From positions 1 through 62,321 of the forward strand of contig NZ_JALPZO010000109.1 in assembly GCF_023507745.1 (NCBI RefSeq): 62,321 nt of DNA. The letters are read 5' to 3'. Position numbers and translations under genes: made by a program. The notes below the pieces were generated by a model. It was not told where the DNA came from, did no database searches, and saw nothing but the letters and a program-made list of their open reading frames with translations. Position 1 is the first letter of the stretch; each line of letters begins with the position of its first letter. The DNA comes from Vreelandella olivaria. GTDB lineage: Bacteria; Pseudomonadota; Gammaproteobacteria; Pseudomonadales; Halomonadaceae. Of the stretch, positions 1 through 7,992 are shown one piece after another.

Positions 1-64
1 CAATCCGGTGCGGCCCTCCCTTGCATTGACAGACAACCCTGTCACCCACTTTTACCAGATCCAT
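1..64 (-). CDS. PAAR domain protein, 5' end only (left copy)
   Basis: The reverse strand starts with ATG at 64 and encodes MDLVKVGDRVVCQCKGGPHR before leaving the window. The peptide is the same as the start of the PAAR protein at 62069, with about five differences in 64 bases, all synonymous. PAAR proteins cap the VgrG spike of type VI secretion systems and often carry or recruit toxic effectors. The upstream leader GGATATTAGCGAG is also shared with the right copy. Only 21 codons are visible, so the C-terminal part and any effector domain are unknown. Confidence 0.75.
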   Translation of the reverse strand, partial: MDLVKVGDRVVCQCKGGPHRI

Positions 65-399
65 GAGACTTCTCGCTAATATCCATGTGGCATGTCATCT
101 GGTACCCGAGAATAGCGGTGATTTTTCAGGATGAAAACCCCTACAGAACAGAAGCGTATGGCGGCAACCGCCATGAGTCCCGGTCTTTCTTACGTGCCTA
201 CTCAGCGACAAGGCGTTTGGCACTTCTTTTCGTTCGGTCCTCTACTAAAAAATTGTGGTGACTGAAGCCTTGATGATCTTCTTGCCCATCGGCTCATGGT
301 TTACGCTCCACGCAGTTGGCCACTTGTCTACAGTTGTGCGCTTCACCTCGTTCACTGTGGTCCAGCTTACGGGAGAACTTGTACCTCCTGGGGACACAC
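65..399. other. Non-coding or unrecognised stretch
   Basis: This holds the leader of the left PAAR gene and about 300 bases in which I recognise no gene. On the reverse strand short open stretches exist, for example one ending at about 247 with the tail MGKKIIKASVTTIF, but none resembles a family I know. It could contain a degraded gene or another small RNA leader. Confidence 0.4.
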
Positions 400-422
400 A
401 AAAAAAGCGCCCGTTTGGGCAC
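400..422 (-). terminator. Rho-independent terminator of the CoA-transferase gene
   Basis: Read on the reverse strand this is GTGCCC-AAAC-GGGCGC followed by a run of seven T. It lies about 40 bases after the stop codon of the CoA-transferase gene at 461, which is transcribed toward it. Confidence 0.75.
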
Positions 423-460
423 TAAAAAGGGGAGGAATTGCTCGGTAATGGTTGGTCGCT

Positions 461-1675
461 TTAAATGATCCCCGCCTCACGTAGCATCTGGCGCTGTTCT
501 GCGGTAATTCCTATTTCGTCCAACACATGCTCTGTGTGCTCGCCCAGGCCTGGGGGCGCGGTGGCTGCACTTATGGATTCGCCGTTGATACGTATGGGGT
601 TGGCAACCAGGTCGACATTACCTGCCTGTGGATGGGGCAGCGTTTGTCTTAGCCCGCGGGCTTTGACATGGGGGTCATCAAATACCCGGTCCAGCGTATT
701 GATGGGGCCGCAGGGGACGCCAACGGCTTCAAACAAAGCCAGCCACTCATCTGTGCTGCGCTGGGTAAGTGCAGCGGCCAGTAGCGGAACCAACTGGTCG
801 CGATGGTTCACCCTGGCACCGTTAGTGGCAAAGCGGGCATCCTGGGAGAGTTCTTCAAGTGACAGCACCTGACAAAAGCGGTTGAACTGCTCATCGTTGC
901 CTACCGCCACAATCATATGGCCATCCGCAGTAGCAAACGCCTGGTAGGGCACAATATTGGGATGTGAATTCCCCAGCCGTTGTGGCACCTGCCCGGAGGT
1001 CAGGTAATTAAGAGCCTGGTTTGCCAGCACTCCCACCTGGACATCCATAAGCGCCAGATCAATATGGCATCCCATGCCTGTGTCGCGGCGCTGATAGAGG
1101 GCAGCGAGTACGGCGTTGGCCGCATAAAGGCCCGTAAAAATGTCGGTAAACGCCACGCCGCTTTTGACGGGACCGCCACCAGGCTCACTATCGGGCTTGC
1201 CGGTCAAACTCATGATCCCGCCCATGGCTTGGATCATAAAGTCGTAACCGGCCCGGTGCGCATAGGGGCTTTCCTGGCCAAAACCGGTAATGGAGCAGTA
1301 GATCAGCGCTGGGTTTAATGCCTTGAGGCTGGCGTAATCCAGTCCATACTGTTTAAGTCCACCCACTTTAAAGTTTTCCAACAGCACGTCCGATTGAGCC
1401 GCCAGCTGTTTGATGAGTGCCTGACCTTCAGGCTTGGCCATATCCACCGTGACTGAGCGCTTGCCCCGGTTGGCGCAAAGGTAGTAGGCCGATTCGGTAC
1501 AACCCGAAAGCCAGGGAGGGCCCCAATGGCGAGTATCATCGCCACTGCGGGGCCGCTCTACTTTGATAACGTCAGCCCCCATATCAGCGAGCATTTGCCC
1601 ACACCACGGCCCGGCCAGTACACGGGAAATATCGAGTACTTTAATGCCTGACAATGGCTTGGATACTGTGCTCAT
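461..1675 (-). CDS. CaiB/BaiF family CoA-transferase (probably glutarate/dicarboxylate CoA-transferase)
   Basis: A 404-residue protein of normal length for the class III CoA-transferase family. The N-terminus has the family signature LDISRVLAGPWCGQMLADMG followed by ADVIKVERP, and the middle holds YCSITGFGQ and the YDFMIQAMGG segment that normally contains the catalytic aspartate. These enzymes move CoA between acyl-CoA and a free acid through an aspartyl-CoA thioester. It lies about 70 bases downstream of a glutaryl-CoA dehydrogenase gene on the same strand, so activation of glutarate with succinyl-CoA as donor (as in the SUGCT family) is the likely role. The substrate is inferred from the neighbour only. 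Confidence 0.85.
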   Translation of the reverse strand: MSTVSKPLSGIKVLDISRVLAGPWCGQMLADMGADVIKVERPRSGDDTRHWGPPWLSGCTESAYYLCANRGKRSVTVDMAKPEGQALIKQLAAQSDVLLENFKVGGLKQYGLDYASLKALNPALIYCSITGFGQESPYAHRAGYDFMIQAMGGIMSLTGKPDSEPGGGPVKSGVAFTDIFTGLYAANAVLAALYQRRDTGMGCHIDLALMDVQVGVLANQALNYLTSGQVPQRLGNSHPNIVPYQAFATADGHMIVAVGNDEQFNRFCQVLSLEELSQDARFATNGARVNHRDQLVPLLAAALTQRSTDEWLALFEAVGVPCGPINTLDRVFDDPHVKARGLRQTLPHPQAGNVDLVANPIRINGESISAATAPPGLGEHTEHVLDEIGITAEQRQMLREAGII

Positions 1676-1746
1676 CTACTTTCTCACTTACTATGGGTGC
1701 GCTATAACGCGCGGGCATGGTGGGCGCGCTTATCTAGAGGTAAGCC

Positions 1747-2925
1747 TTAGAAAAACGACTGAATACCAGTTTGTGAGCGTCCAAGAATCAGAGCATGTAC
1801 GTCGTGGGTACCCTCGTAGGTGTTGACCGACTCCAGGTTGACCATGTGGCGAATAACGCCGTATTCATCGGATACGCCGTTACCACCGTGCATATCCCGT
1901 GAGAGGCGTGCGATATCCAGCGCTTTGCCACAGTTATTGCGTTTGATCAGTGAAATCATTTCCGGTGCCCAGTTACCGCTATCCATCAGGCGGCCAACCT
2001 GCAGTGCTGCCTGCAAACCCAGGGTGATTTCGGTTTGCATATCGGCCAGCTTTTTCTGGATTAACTGGTTAGCGGCAAGAGGGCGGCCAAACTGTTTGCG
2101 GTCCAGGGTGTACTGACGTGCTGCGTGCCAGCAGAACTCAGCCGTTCCCATGACACCCCAGGCAATTCCATAGCGGGCTTTGTTCAGGCAGCCAAAGGGG
2201 CCTTTCAGACCGCTGACGTTAGGCAGCAGGTTTTCTTCGGGCACGAAGGCATTGTCGAGCACAATTTCACCAGTGATAGAGGCCCGCAGGGAGACTTTTC
2301 CCTCGATTTTGGGAGTGCTGAAACCTTCGGTGCCACGCTCGACGATAAAGCCTTTGATCTGGTTATCGTGGGCTGAGGATTTTGCCCATACCACGGCGAT
2401 ATCCGCAATCGGGCTGTTGGTAATCCACATCTTTGCGCCGGTTAAGCGGTAGCCGCCATCAACTTTTTCCGCTCGGGTAATCATGGAGCCAGGGTCTGAG
2501 CCATGATCCGGTTCGGTTAAGCCAAAGCAGCCGACCATTTCGCCGCTGGCAAGTTTGGGCAGGTATTTATGTTTCTGCTCCTCAGAGCCATAGGCCTCAA
2601 TGGGATACATCACCAGCGATGACTGAACACTCATGGCGGAGCGGTAGCCAGAGTCCACGCGCTCCACTTCGCGGGCAATCAGGCCGTAAGCCACATGATT
2701 GACGCCCGCACCACCGTATTCGGGGGAAACGGTAGCGCCCAGCAGCCCCAGCTCACCCATTTCATTCATGATTTCCCGGTCAAAGCGCTCTTCGCGAAAT
2801 GCTCTGAGTACCCGTGGTTGCAGGCTTTCCTGGCAGTAGTCGTAGGCGGCATCACGGATCTGGCGCTCTTCATCGCTGAGCTGCTGTTCAAGTAGCAGTG
2901 GGTCATCCCAATTGAAATGTGTCAT
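1747..2925 (-). CDS. gcdH: Glutaryl-CoA dehydrogenase
   Basis: An acyl-CoA dehydrogenase of 392 residues that oxidises and decarboxylates glutaryl-CoA to crotonyl-CoA with FAD, at the end of lysine/tryptophan/glutarate degradation. The FAD-binding segments [16 protein letters not shown] and [10 protein letters not shown] are present. Near the C-terminus the motif [16 protein letters not shown] carries the catalytic glutamate in the TYEGT context of glutaryl-CoA dehydrogenases. I chose the ATG at 2925 because AGGAG lies about 8 bases upstream; an upstream in-frame ATG at 2946 lacks this spacing. The gene is followed by the CoA-transferase and preceded by a GntR regulator, all on the minus strand. 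Confidence 0.92.
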   Translation of the reverse strand: MTHFNWDDPLLLEQQLSDEERQIRDAAYDYCQESLQPRVLRAFREERFDREIMNEMGELGLLGATVSPEYGGAGVNHVAYGLIAREVERVDSGYRSAMSVQSSLVMYPIEAYGSEEQKHKYLPKLASGEMVGCFGLTEPDHGSDPGSMITRAEKVDGGYRLTGAKMWITNSPIADIAVVWAKSSAHDNQIKGFIVERGTEGFSTPKIEGKVSLRASITGEIVLDNAFVPEENLLPNVSGLKGPFGCLNKARYGIAWGVMGTAEFCWHAARQYTLDRKQFGRPLAANQLIQKKLADMQTEITLGLQAALQVGRLMDSGNWAPEMISLIKRNNCGKALDIARLSRDMHGGNGVSDEYGVIRHMVNLESVNTYEGTHDVHALILGRSQTGIQSFF

Positions 2926-2947
2926 GGCGTGAACTCCTGGGTGCATG

Positions 2948-2987
2948 TTCGAGAACGATGGGTTCCCGAAGACAGTTCGTTCTCGAA
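2948..2987. promoter_or_regulatory. Inverted repeat in the gcdH leader
   Basis: Perfect 11-base arms TTCGAGAACGA (2948-2958) and TCGTTCTCGAA (2977-2987) separated by 18 bases, just upstream of the gcdH start. It could be an operator, for example for the adjacent GntR protein, or an mRNA hairpin. The AT-rich sequence at 3040-3090 would be the place for a promoter. Confidence 0.5.
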
Positions 2988-3092
2988 GACGCCATCGAGC
3001 GCCTACGGCGAAATATGGGTAAGTGAGTCAAACAGTGAGTTCAATGTATCGCCGTTTTTTTAAAATATCTACATTTTTTTAAAACAAAGAAT

Positions 3093-3782
3093 TTAACGAA
3101 TGCCACGCTCTTTGAGCACTCGCGTGATAATCGGGACTGGCGTCATCAGGTGGTCACGCATCAATACGGCCGCCTGGGCGGTATCCCTTGCCAATATCAC
3201 ATCCACCAATGTGGCATGCTCCTGGCGCTTGATCTCAAGGGCCTGGGGGGACATGACAGTTTCCAGCAGCCATAGGTGCCGATAGCGCTCTACCTGATCA
3301 AACAGGGTGTCACGCATTTGCAATAAGTGGGGGGAGTTACAACCACTGGCAATTGCCGTATGAAACGCTTTATGACGCAGGTCCCAGCCATCCAGCAACT
3401 CATCCGGTGAACTGACATCGGTCACTTTGGACAGCCGGTGTGCAGTCGCCAGCACGCTTGCCTCCCAGTCATCATCACCACGCTCAATGGCCAGGTGCAA
3501 AATCAGACCTTCCAACTGCGCGCGAGCGTCGTAAATATCGTTTAGCTCGGCAAGCGACATCGCTGCCACGCGATATCCCCGTTGGCTGATGGCTACCACC
3601 AAGCGGTCAGCAACCAACTGTGATAGCGCTTCTCTTAGTGGGCCGGTGCTTACCCCGTAATGCTCCTTGAGTCGGCTCATCAGGAGCTTTTCACCTGGCG
3701 CATAGCGGCCTCGGATAATGTCATGCTTTAACTCACGATAGGCGCTAATCGCGAGGTTCGGACGTGGCGCAACATGCTCCAT
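3093..3782 (-). CDS. GntR/FadR-family transcriptional regulator, CsiR-like
   Basis: A 229-residue repressor-type protein. Residues about 10-75 form the winged helix-turn-helix (YRELKHDIIRGRYAPGEKLL, then YGVSTGPLREALSQL and SQRGYRVAAMSLAELNDIYD), and the rest is the all-helical FCD ligand domain. The N-terminal half reads much like E. coli CsiR, the glutarate-responsive repressor of csiD-lhgO. That fits its place next to glutaryl-CoA dehydrogenase and a CoA-transferase. Start at 3782 is preceded by AAAGGAGACGCT, a strong ribosome-binding site; the further upstream ATG at 3821 has none. Glutarate as the ligand is an inference. Confidence 0.85.
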   Translation of the reverse strand: MEHVAPRPNLAISAYRELKHDIIRGRYAPGEKLLMSRLKEHYGVSTGPLREALSQLVADRLVVAISQRGYRVAAMSLAELNDIYDARAQLEGLILHLAIERGDDDWEASVLATAHRLSKVTDVSSPDELLDGWDLRHKAFHTAIASGCNSPHLLQMRDTLFDQVERYRHLWLLETVMSPQALEIKRQEHATLVDVILARDTAQAAVLMRDHLMTPVPIITRVLKERGIR

Positions 3783-4139
3783 AGCGTCTCCTTTAGACCA
3801 AAGTGGGATGATGGCAGTCAACGTTAATTAACCGCTATTATCAATAAATTTTGAAAATTTGGCATGAATAACGATATTTTTGGCAAAGCGCATTTGTAGA
3901 AATCGGCAAGCAGCGGAGTCGATACCTTTCCGGTCGTTGCTTTGTTTAAAGGTGTGTTATCACAAGAGATAAGAGAGCGTATTTGAGTATTTGAATAGCC
4001 TTGTTGCCAATAGCATCCAACGCGTAAGCCGTGCTAACTTCTTTCCACCGCTTCTGCCGGAAGCAGAGGCTGGGGCGTAATTAACACCTCCTTTTCGTCA
4101 ACTATACCTATAAGTCCAAACAGGACGGAGGAAATGCTC
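3783..4139. promoter_or_regulatory. Divergent regulatory region between the GntR gene and the TRAP operon
   Basis: About 350 bases without a gene separate the divergent GntR and TAXI genes. It contains the AT-rich dyad AAATTTT-G-AAAATTT at 3846-3860, close to the GntR start, and a strong ribosome-binding site GGAGG at 4127-4131 in front of the TAXI gene. I could not pick a clear sigma-70 promoter. Confidence 0.5.
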
Positions 4140-5099
4140 ATGCGAACTCGACATTATGCAGCGACAGCAACCATGTTAGCCGTAGCACTCCCTGCCAGCG
4201 CTCAGCAACTATCCATCGCCACGGGTGGCACTGGCGGTGTTTACTATCCGATCGGTGGTGGTTTTGCCGAAATGATCAACAACCATATTGAAGGGGCTCA
4301 GGCGACGGCTGAAGTGACCGGTGCTTCGGTTGAAAATATGGGCTTGATCATGCGTGGCGATGCGGATCTGGCACTGGCGTTAGCGGATACGGTTTACCAG
4401 GCCTATACCGGCACCGGTGATTTTGAAGGACGCCAGATCGAGAATACCCGTGCCCTGGCATCGGTATACCCGAACGCGGTTCAACTCGTTACCCTCGCTG
4501 AGTCTGATATTCATACGATCGCAGACCTAGCGGGTAAACGCGTTTCTGTGGGGGCGCCTGGTAGCGGCACTGAACTGAATGCACGGGCGGTACTTGAAGC
4601 CAATGGCATCAGTTATGAAGACTTTACGCCGCAGCGATTGAATTTTAACGAAACCGCCGATGCCATTCGTGATGGTGATATCGAGGCTGGTTTCTGGAGT
4701 GTTGGGCCTCCGACCAGTTCAATCCTTAATCTGGCCGCTACCCGCGATATTCGCCTGATAGGTCTCTCCGATGAAGAGGTTGCCAATGCCCGGGAGGAAG
4801 AAACGGTTTTTGCTCCTTATGAGCTGGCAGCCGGTATGTATGACGGTATGGATGAGGCTGTTCAAACCATCGGGATTCCGAACGTGTTGGTGGTAAATGC
4901 CGATATGGATGACGAGTTGGCCTATCAGCTTACCCAACTACTGTTTGAAAACATTGATGAGCTAATCGCTGTTCACCCTGCCGCAAACGATACCACTGCC
5001 GAGTTCACTATGAACTCAACACCCGTGCCGCTGCATCCTGGTGCTATTCGTTACTTTGAGGAAGTGGGTGCTGATATTCCAGACCATCTTCGACCGTAA
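4140..5099 (+). CDS. TAXI family TRAP transporter solute-binding protein
   Basis: About 319 residues with a Sec signal peptide ending near LPASAQQ. The mature start LSIATGGTGGVYYPIGGGFA is the typical TAXI N-terminus, and KRVSVGAPGSGTELNARAVL is the conserved ligand-binding stretch. It captures an organic acid (often glutamate or a dicarboxylate) in the periplasm and delivers it to the fused permease encoded two genes downstream. I prefer the ATG at 4140, which is 8 bases after GGAGG, over the ATG at 4134, which is too close to it. The neighbouring glutarate genes make a C5 dicarboxylate a possible substrate, but this is not shown by the sequence. Confidence 0.9.
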   Translation: MRTRHYAATATMLAVALPASAQQLSIATGGTGGVYYPIGGGFAEMINNHIEGAQATAEVTGASVENMGLIMRGDADLALALADTVYQAYTGTGDFEGRQIENTRALASVYPNAVQLVTLAESDIHTIADLAGKRVSVGAPGSGTELNARAVLEANGISYEDFTPQRLNFNETADAIRDGDIEAGFWSVGPPTSSILNLAATRDIRLIGLSDEEVANAREEETVFAPYELAAGMYDGMDEAVQTIGIPNVLVVNADMDDELAYQLTQLLFENIDELIAVHPAANDTTAEFTMNSTPVPLHPGAIRYFEEVGADIPDHLRP

Positions 5100-5120
5100 G
5101 ATAGAGAGTGGCATTTCGCC

Positions 5121-5636
5121 ATGCAGTACCAACATCAACGTCTGATGGCGCTTTTCTTCCTGTGTTTACCGCAGGCCGAAGCGGGGGCTTCCCCCGCTTC
5201 GGCGTCTTCGCCTATGCGGTTAACCGCGGTCACTGAACACGGTGAAGCGCTAGTGAATGAAGCGGCACCTGTAGGATCACGCTGGTGTGTGCAGTGGAAT
5301 CATTCCGTAAAGAAATTCACTGTGCTGGATTGCTACCGCAATGTAGCGGGGGTAATGCAACTGGAGCGGAGCCATCAACCTGATTTTGCAGCAGGCCTTG
5401 GACATATTGAGGGTCGTGGAGAGCAGGTCTCTGATGGTCAGGGTGGCTACTGGATCAATGCGATCAATGAACCTGTCGTTAATAATCGCTATGTATTACG
5501 TGTCGGTTCACCTGCAGTGAACCATCAAGTGGTGTGGCCTGATGGCGAGCGCCCACCAGTGAGTTTGAGTGAGAGTGCGCCAGGGCAGCGCGTGACGATC
5601 CAACTGATAGAGCCTCATGCTGCCCCGCGTGAATAA
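5121..5636 (+). CDS. DUF1850 protein of a TAXI TRAP operon
   Basis: A 171-residue protein with an N-terminal signal-peptide-like segment (LMALFFLCLPQAEA) and a DUF1850 core: SRWCVQWNHSVKKFTVLDCY with the WNHSV motif and two cysteines. DUF1850 proteins are regularly encoded between the binding protein and the permease of TAXI TRAP systems; their role is unknown, perhaps as an accessory subunit. The region just after the signal peptide (about residues 18-28) is encoded by a perfect 13-base-pair hairpin at 5175-5203. The gene overlaps the longest reading of the permease gene. Confidence 0.8.
   Translation: MQYQHQRLMALFFLCLPQAEAGASPASASSPMRLTAVTEHGEALVNEAAPVGSRWCVQWNHSVKKFTVLDCYRNVAGVMQLERSHQPDFAAGLGHIEGRGEQVSDGQGGYWINAINEPVVNNRYVLRVGSPAVNHQVVWPDGERPPVSLSESAPGQRVTIQLIEPHAAPRE
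5175..5203. repeat. Perfect hairpin inside the DUF1850 gene
   Basis: Arms GCCGAAGCGGGGG (5175-5187) and CCCCCGCTTCGGC (5191-5203) with a three-base loop CTT. It lies inside the coding sequence at the end of the signal peptide. Its core resembles the hairpin at 5868-5897 in the next gene. Confidence 0.85.
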
Positions 5637-5667
5637 AAATAAGCTATACAACGCTTCTGAGGACTTC

Positions 5668-7686
5668 ATGAACGAATCCACTCCACCGCCAGTTTTAATG
5701 CCAGGCGGTAATGCGATTCAACCCCGCGTGGTGCTGTGGTGTATCACCATTGTGGCGGTGAGTCTTTCGCTGTTCCAACTCTACTCTGCTGGCATCCAGC
5801 CGCTAGGGTTGTTTTATCAACGCAGCATTCATCTGGCACTCATTATGCTGCTGGCATTTCTGATTTTCCCCGCTTTCGGGCCGAACCGAAAGCGGGGCGT
5901 ACTCGGCTGGGGGATAGATGCCCTCTTTTTGGCCGGTGCGGTCATTACCGGTGGTTATCTGGTGCTCAACCTGGATGACATTTTCAGCCGTGCCGGGTTC
6001 TGGAACGAGACTGATATTCTGGTGGCCTGTATTGCCACGGTGACGGTGTTGGAAGCCAGCCGTCGTGCGGTGGGCCTGGGCATGACGATTATTGGCCTGC
6101 TTGCCATCATTTACGCCTTTGCAGGTCCTCGGGGGGCATTGCCCTGGCTCGGGGATTGGATGCCAGGCATTTTAGCGCACCGTGGTTACTCCCTGGAGCG
6201 GGTGGCGGGTCAGCTCTATCTGGGGCAGGAAGGTATTTTCGGCCTGCCGCTTGGGGTTGCAGCGACTTATATCTTTATTTTTGTACTCTTCGGTGCCTTT
6301 TTGGAAAGTACCGGGGCAGGTAAGTTTTTTATTGATATGGCTTACGCCGCAACGGGCCGCCAGCGGGGGGGGCCAGCCAAAGCGGCAGTGCTGGCCTCCG
6401 CAGGAATGGGGTCAATCTCCGGTAGCGCCATTGCAAACGTGGTGACGACGGGAGCGTTTACCATTCCACTGATGAAAAAGCTTGGTTATAAGGCCAAGCA
6501 GGCAGGGGGGATTGAGGCTGCCGCTTCCACCGGCGGGCAAATTATGCCGCCTCTGATGGGTGCTGGCGCGTTTTTGATTGCTGAATACACCAATACGCCT
6601 TACCTGGAAATCGTCAAAATCAGTATTCTGCCGGCGATTATGTACTTTGCGACCGTGTATCTGTTTGTTCACATCATCGCGTTGAAGCAGGGCATGCAAG
6701 GCATGCCTAAAAGTGAGCTGCCGAAAATGCGGCAAGTGATGAAAGATGGCTGGCACTTCCTGCTGCCTTTGGCGGTGTTGGTATGGTTGCTGGTCATGAG
6801 CATGTCGCCAATGCGGGTTGGCTACTACGCGGTCATGACGATGGTGGCTGTCGCTGTCCTACGCTATGCACTGTGGTACTTTTTTGTGGCGCCCAAGCAA
6901 GGCCAGCCCGTGACGGTAGAGCGTACCAAAGAGGTGGTGTGGGCTGGTTTGGTCAAATTGGTTCAGGGCTTGGAGTTAGGTGCGCGTAACGCTGTCGCCG
7001 TATCCATGGCCTGTGCGGTAGCGGGCATTATCGTCGGTGTTGTGGGCCTGACAGGGCTGGGGCTTAAGTTTTCCTCCATGATGCTGGCCTTCTCCGGCGG
7101 TAACCTTGTGTTGGCGTTGGTAATGATATTGCTGGCAAGCCTGATTCTGGGCATGGGGCTACCCGTAACAGCCAGCTACATTGTACTGATCGTACTGGTC
7201 GGCCCTGCGCTTACCGCCGAGTTTGGTGTGCCGTTGCTAATCGCTCATCTGGTCGTATTCTGGTATTCACAGGATTCCAACGTTACGCCACCCATCGCGC
7301 TGGCAGCTTTCGCCGGGGCCGCTATTTCGGGCAGTAAGCCAATGGAAACGGGTTTCCAGGCATGGAAGTTTGCTAAAGGGCTCTACTTGATTCCGTTATT
7401 TATGGTCTTTAACCCGGAAATTATTGTGGGTGGACCTGTGCCAGTGGTTATCTGGAATGGGGTGATTGCGCTTTTGGCGCTGGGGGCTTTTGCCGCCGCC
7501 CTGGAGGGTTATCTCTTTACCCGGATGGCTTGGTTACCACGTTTGGCGATTGGTGCTGCTATTTTTGGGGTCTTCTACCCAAATCTCTGGACGGAAATCG
7601 CTGGGGTAGTTGTAATGAGCATCGTCATGGGGGCCAACTGGCTGGCTGGCAAGCGGGATGCAACTGTTAATCCTGTTCCCCGTTAA
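5668..7686 (+). CDS. TRAP transporter permease, fused 4TM-12TM (TAXI type)
   Basis: About 672 residues, the size of TRAP permeases in which the small DctQ-like and large DctM-like membrane subunits are fused. Many hydrophobic helices are visible. Conserved stretches of the large subunit are GSISGSAIANVVTTGAFTIP, AAASTGGQIMPPLMGAGAF and, near the C-terminus, SNVTPPIALAAFAGAAISGS. It works in the inner membrane with the binding protein at 4140, driven by a sodium gradient as in other TRAP systems. I chose the ATG at 5668 (GAGGA a few bases upstream) over an earlier ATG at 5617 that would overlap the DUF1850 gene. Confidence 0.92.
   Translation: MNESTPPPVLMPGGNAIQPRVVLWCITIVAVSLSLFQLYSAGIQPLGLFYQRSIHLALIMLLAFLIFPAFGPNRKRGVLGWGIDALFLAGAVITGGYLVLNLDDIFSRAGFWNETDILVACIATVTVLEASRRAVGLGMTIIGLLAIIYAFAGPRGALPWLGDWMPGILAHRGYSLERVAGQLYLGQEGIFGLPLGVAATYIFIFVLFGAFLESTGAGKFFIDMAYAATGRQRGGPAKAAVLASAGMGSISGSAIANVVTTGAFTIPLMKKLGYKAKQAGGIEAAASTGGQIMPPLMGAGAFLIAEYTNTPYLEIVKISILPAIMYFATVYLFVHIIALKQGMQGMPKSELPKMRQVMKDGWHFLLPLAVLVWLLVMSMSPMRVGYYAVMTMVAVAVLRYALWYFFVAPKQGQPVTVERTKEVVWAGLVKLVQGLELGARNAVAVSMACAVAGIIVGVVGLTGLGLKFSSMMLAFSGGNLVLALVMILLASLILGMGLPVTASYIVLIVLVGPALTAEFGVPLLIAHLVVFWYSQDSNVTPPIALAAFAGAAISGSKPMETGFQAWKFAKGLYLIPLFMVFNPEIIVGGPVPVVIWNGVIALLALGAFAAALEGYLFTRMAWLPRLAIGAAIFGVFYPNLWTEIAGVVVMSIVMGANWLAGKRDATVNPVPR
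5868..5897. repeat. Perfect inverted repeat inside the TRAP permease gene
   Basis: Arms CCCCGCTTTCGG (5868-5879) and CCGAAAGCGGGG (5886-5897) with a six-base spacer GCCGAA, within the early coding region. It resembles the hairpin at 5175-5203 in sequence (CCCCGCTT-CGG core). Confidence 0.8.
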
Positions 7687-7708
7687 GCACCTAAACCGTT
7701 CATGTAAA

Positions 7709-7738
7709 AAGCCCGAAAACCATTAGGTTGCCGGGCTT
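7709..7738 (+). terminator. Probable terminator after the TRAP operon
   Basis: AAGCCCG and CGGGCTT arms (7709-7715 and 7732-7738) form a stem 22 bases after the permease stop. No long T run follows, so termination may be weak or the hairpin may act on both strands. Confidence 0.5.
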
Positions 7739-7783
7739 GAGACTACTGACAAGTATTTCTTGATGATTACTCCATCCGAACAA

Positions 7784-7915
7784 CCCTTGGCGGGAGCGCT
7801 GTGGACCGGCCCCCTCCATGGGCGTTACTTTCGCCATCTGACCGCCATGGATGGCGGAAATGCCGGAAAAGTAGGGAACTGTTTTCCGGCCCTGGCGAAA
7901 GACCCCCGCTACGGG
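7784..7915 (-). repeat. Dispersed intergenic repeat, copy A (with internal insert)
   Basis: Read on the reverse strand this contains GTAGCGGGGGTCTTTCGCC, then ATGGCGAAAGTA, CCATGGA, ACAGCGCTC and CGCCAAGG in the same order as the copy at 57523-57616. Copy A carries about 50 extra bases in the middle, including the hairpin arms GCCGGAAAA and TTTTCCGGC. Both copies are intergenic in core DNA. I believe such elements are common in Halomonas genomes, but that is from memory. Confidence 0.75.
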
Positions 7916-7992
7916 TTGATTCAGATGATGCTGAAAATGATAGCAAGTGGGTTTGTCATCAACCTCGCTTCTCCTTGTGTAACATGTGTAGG

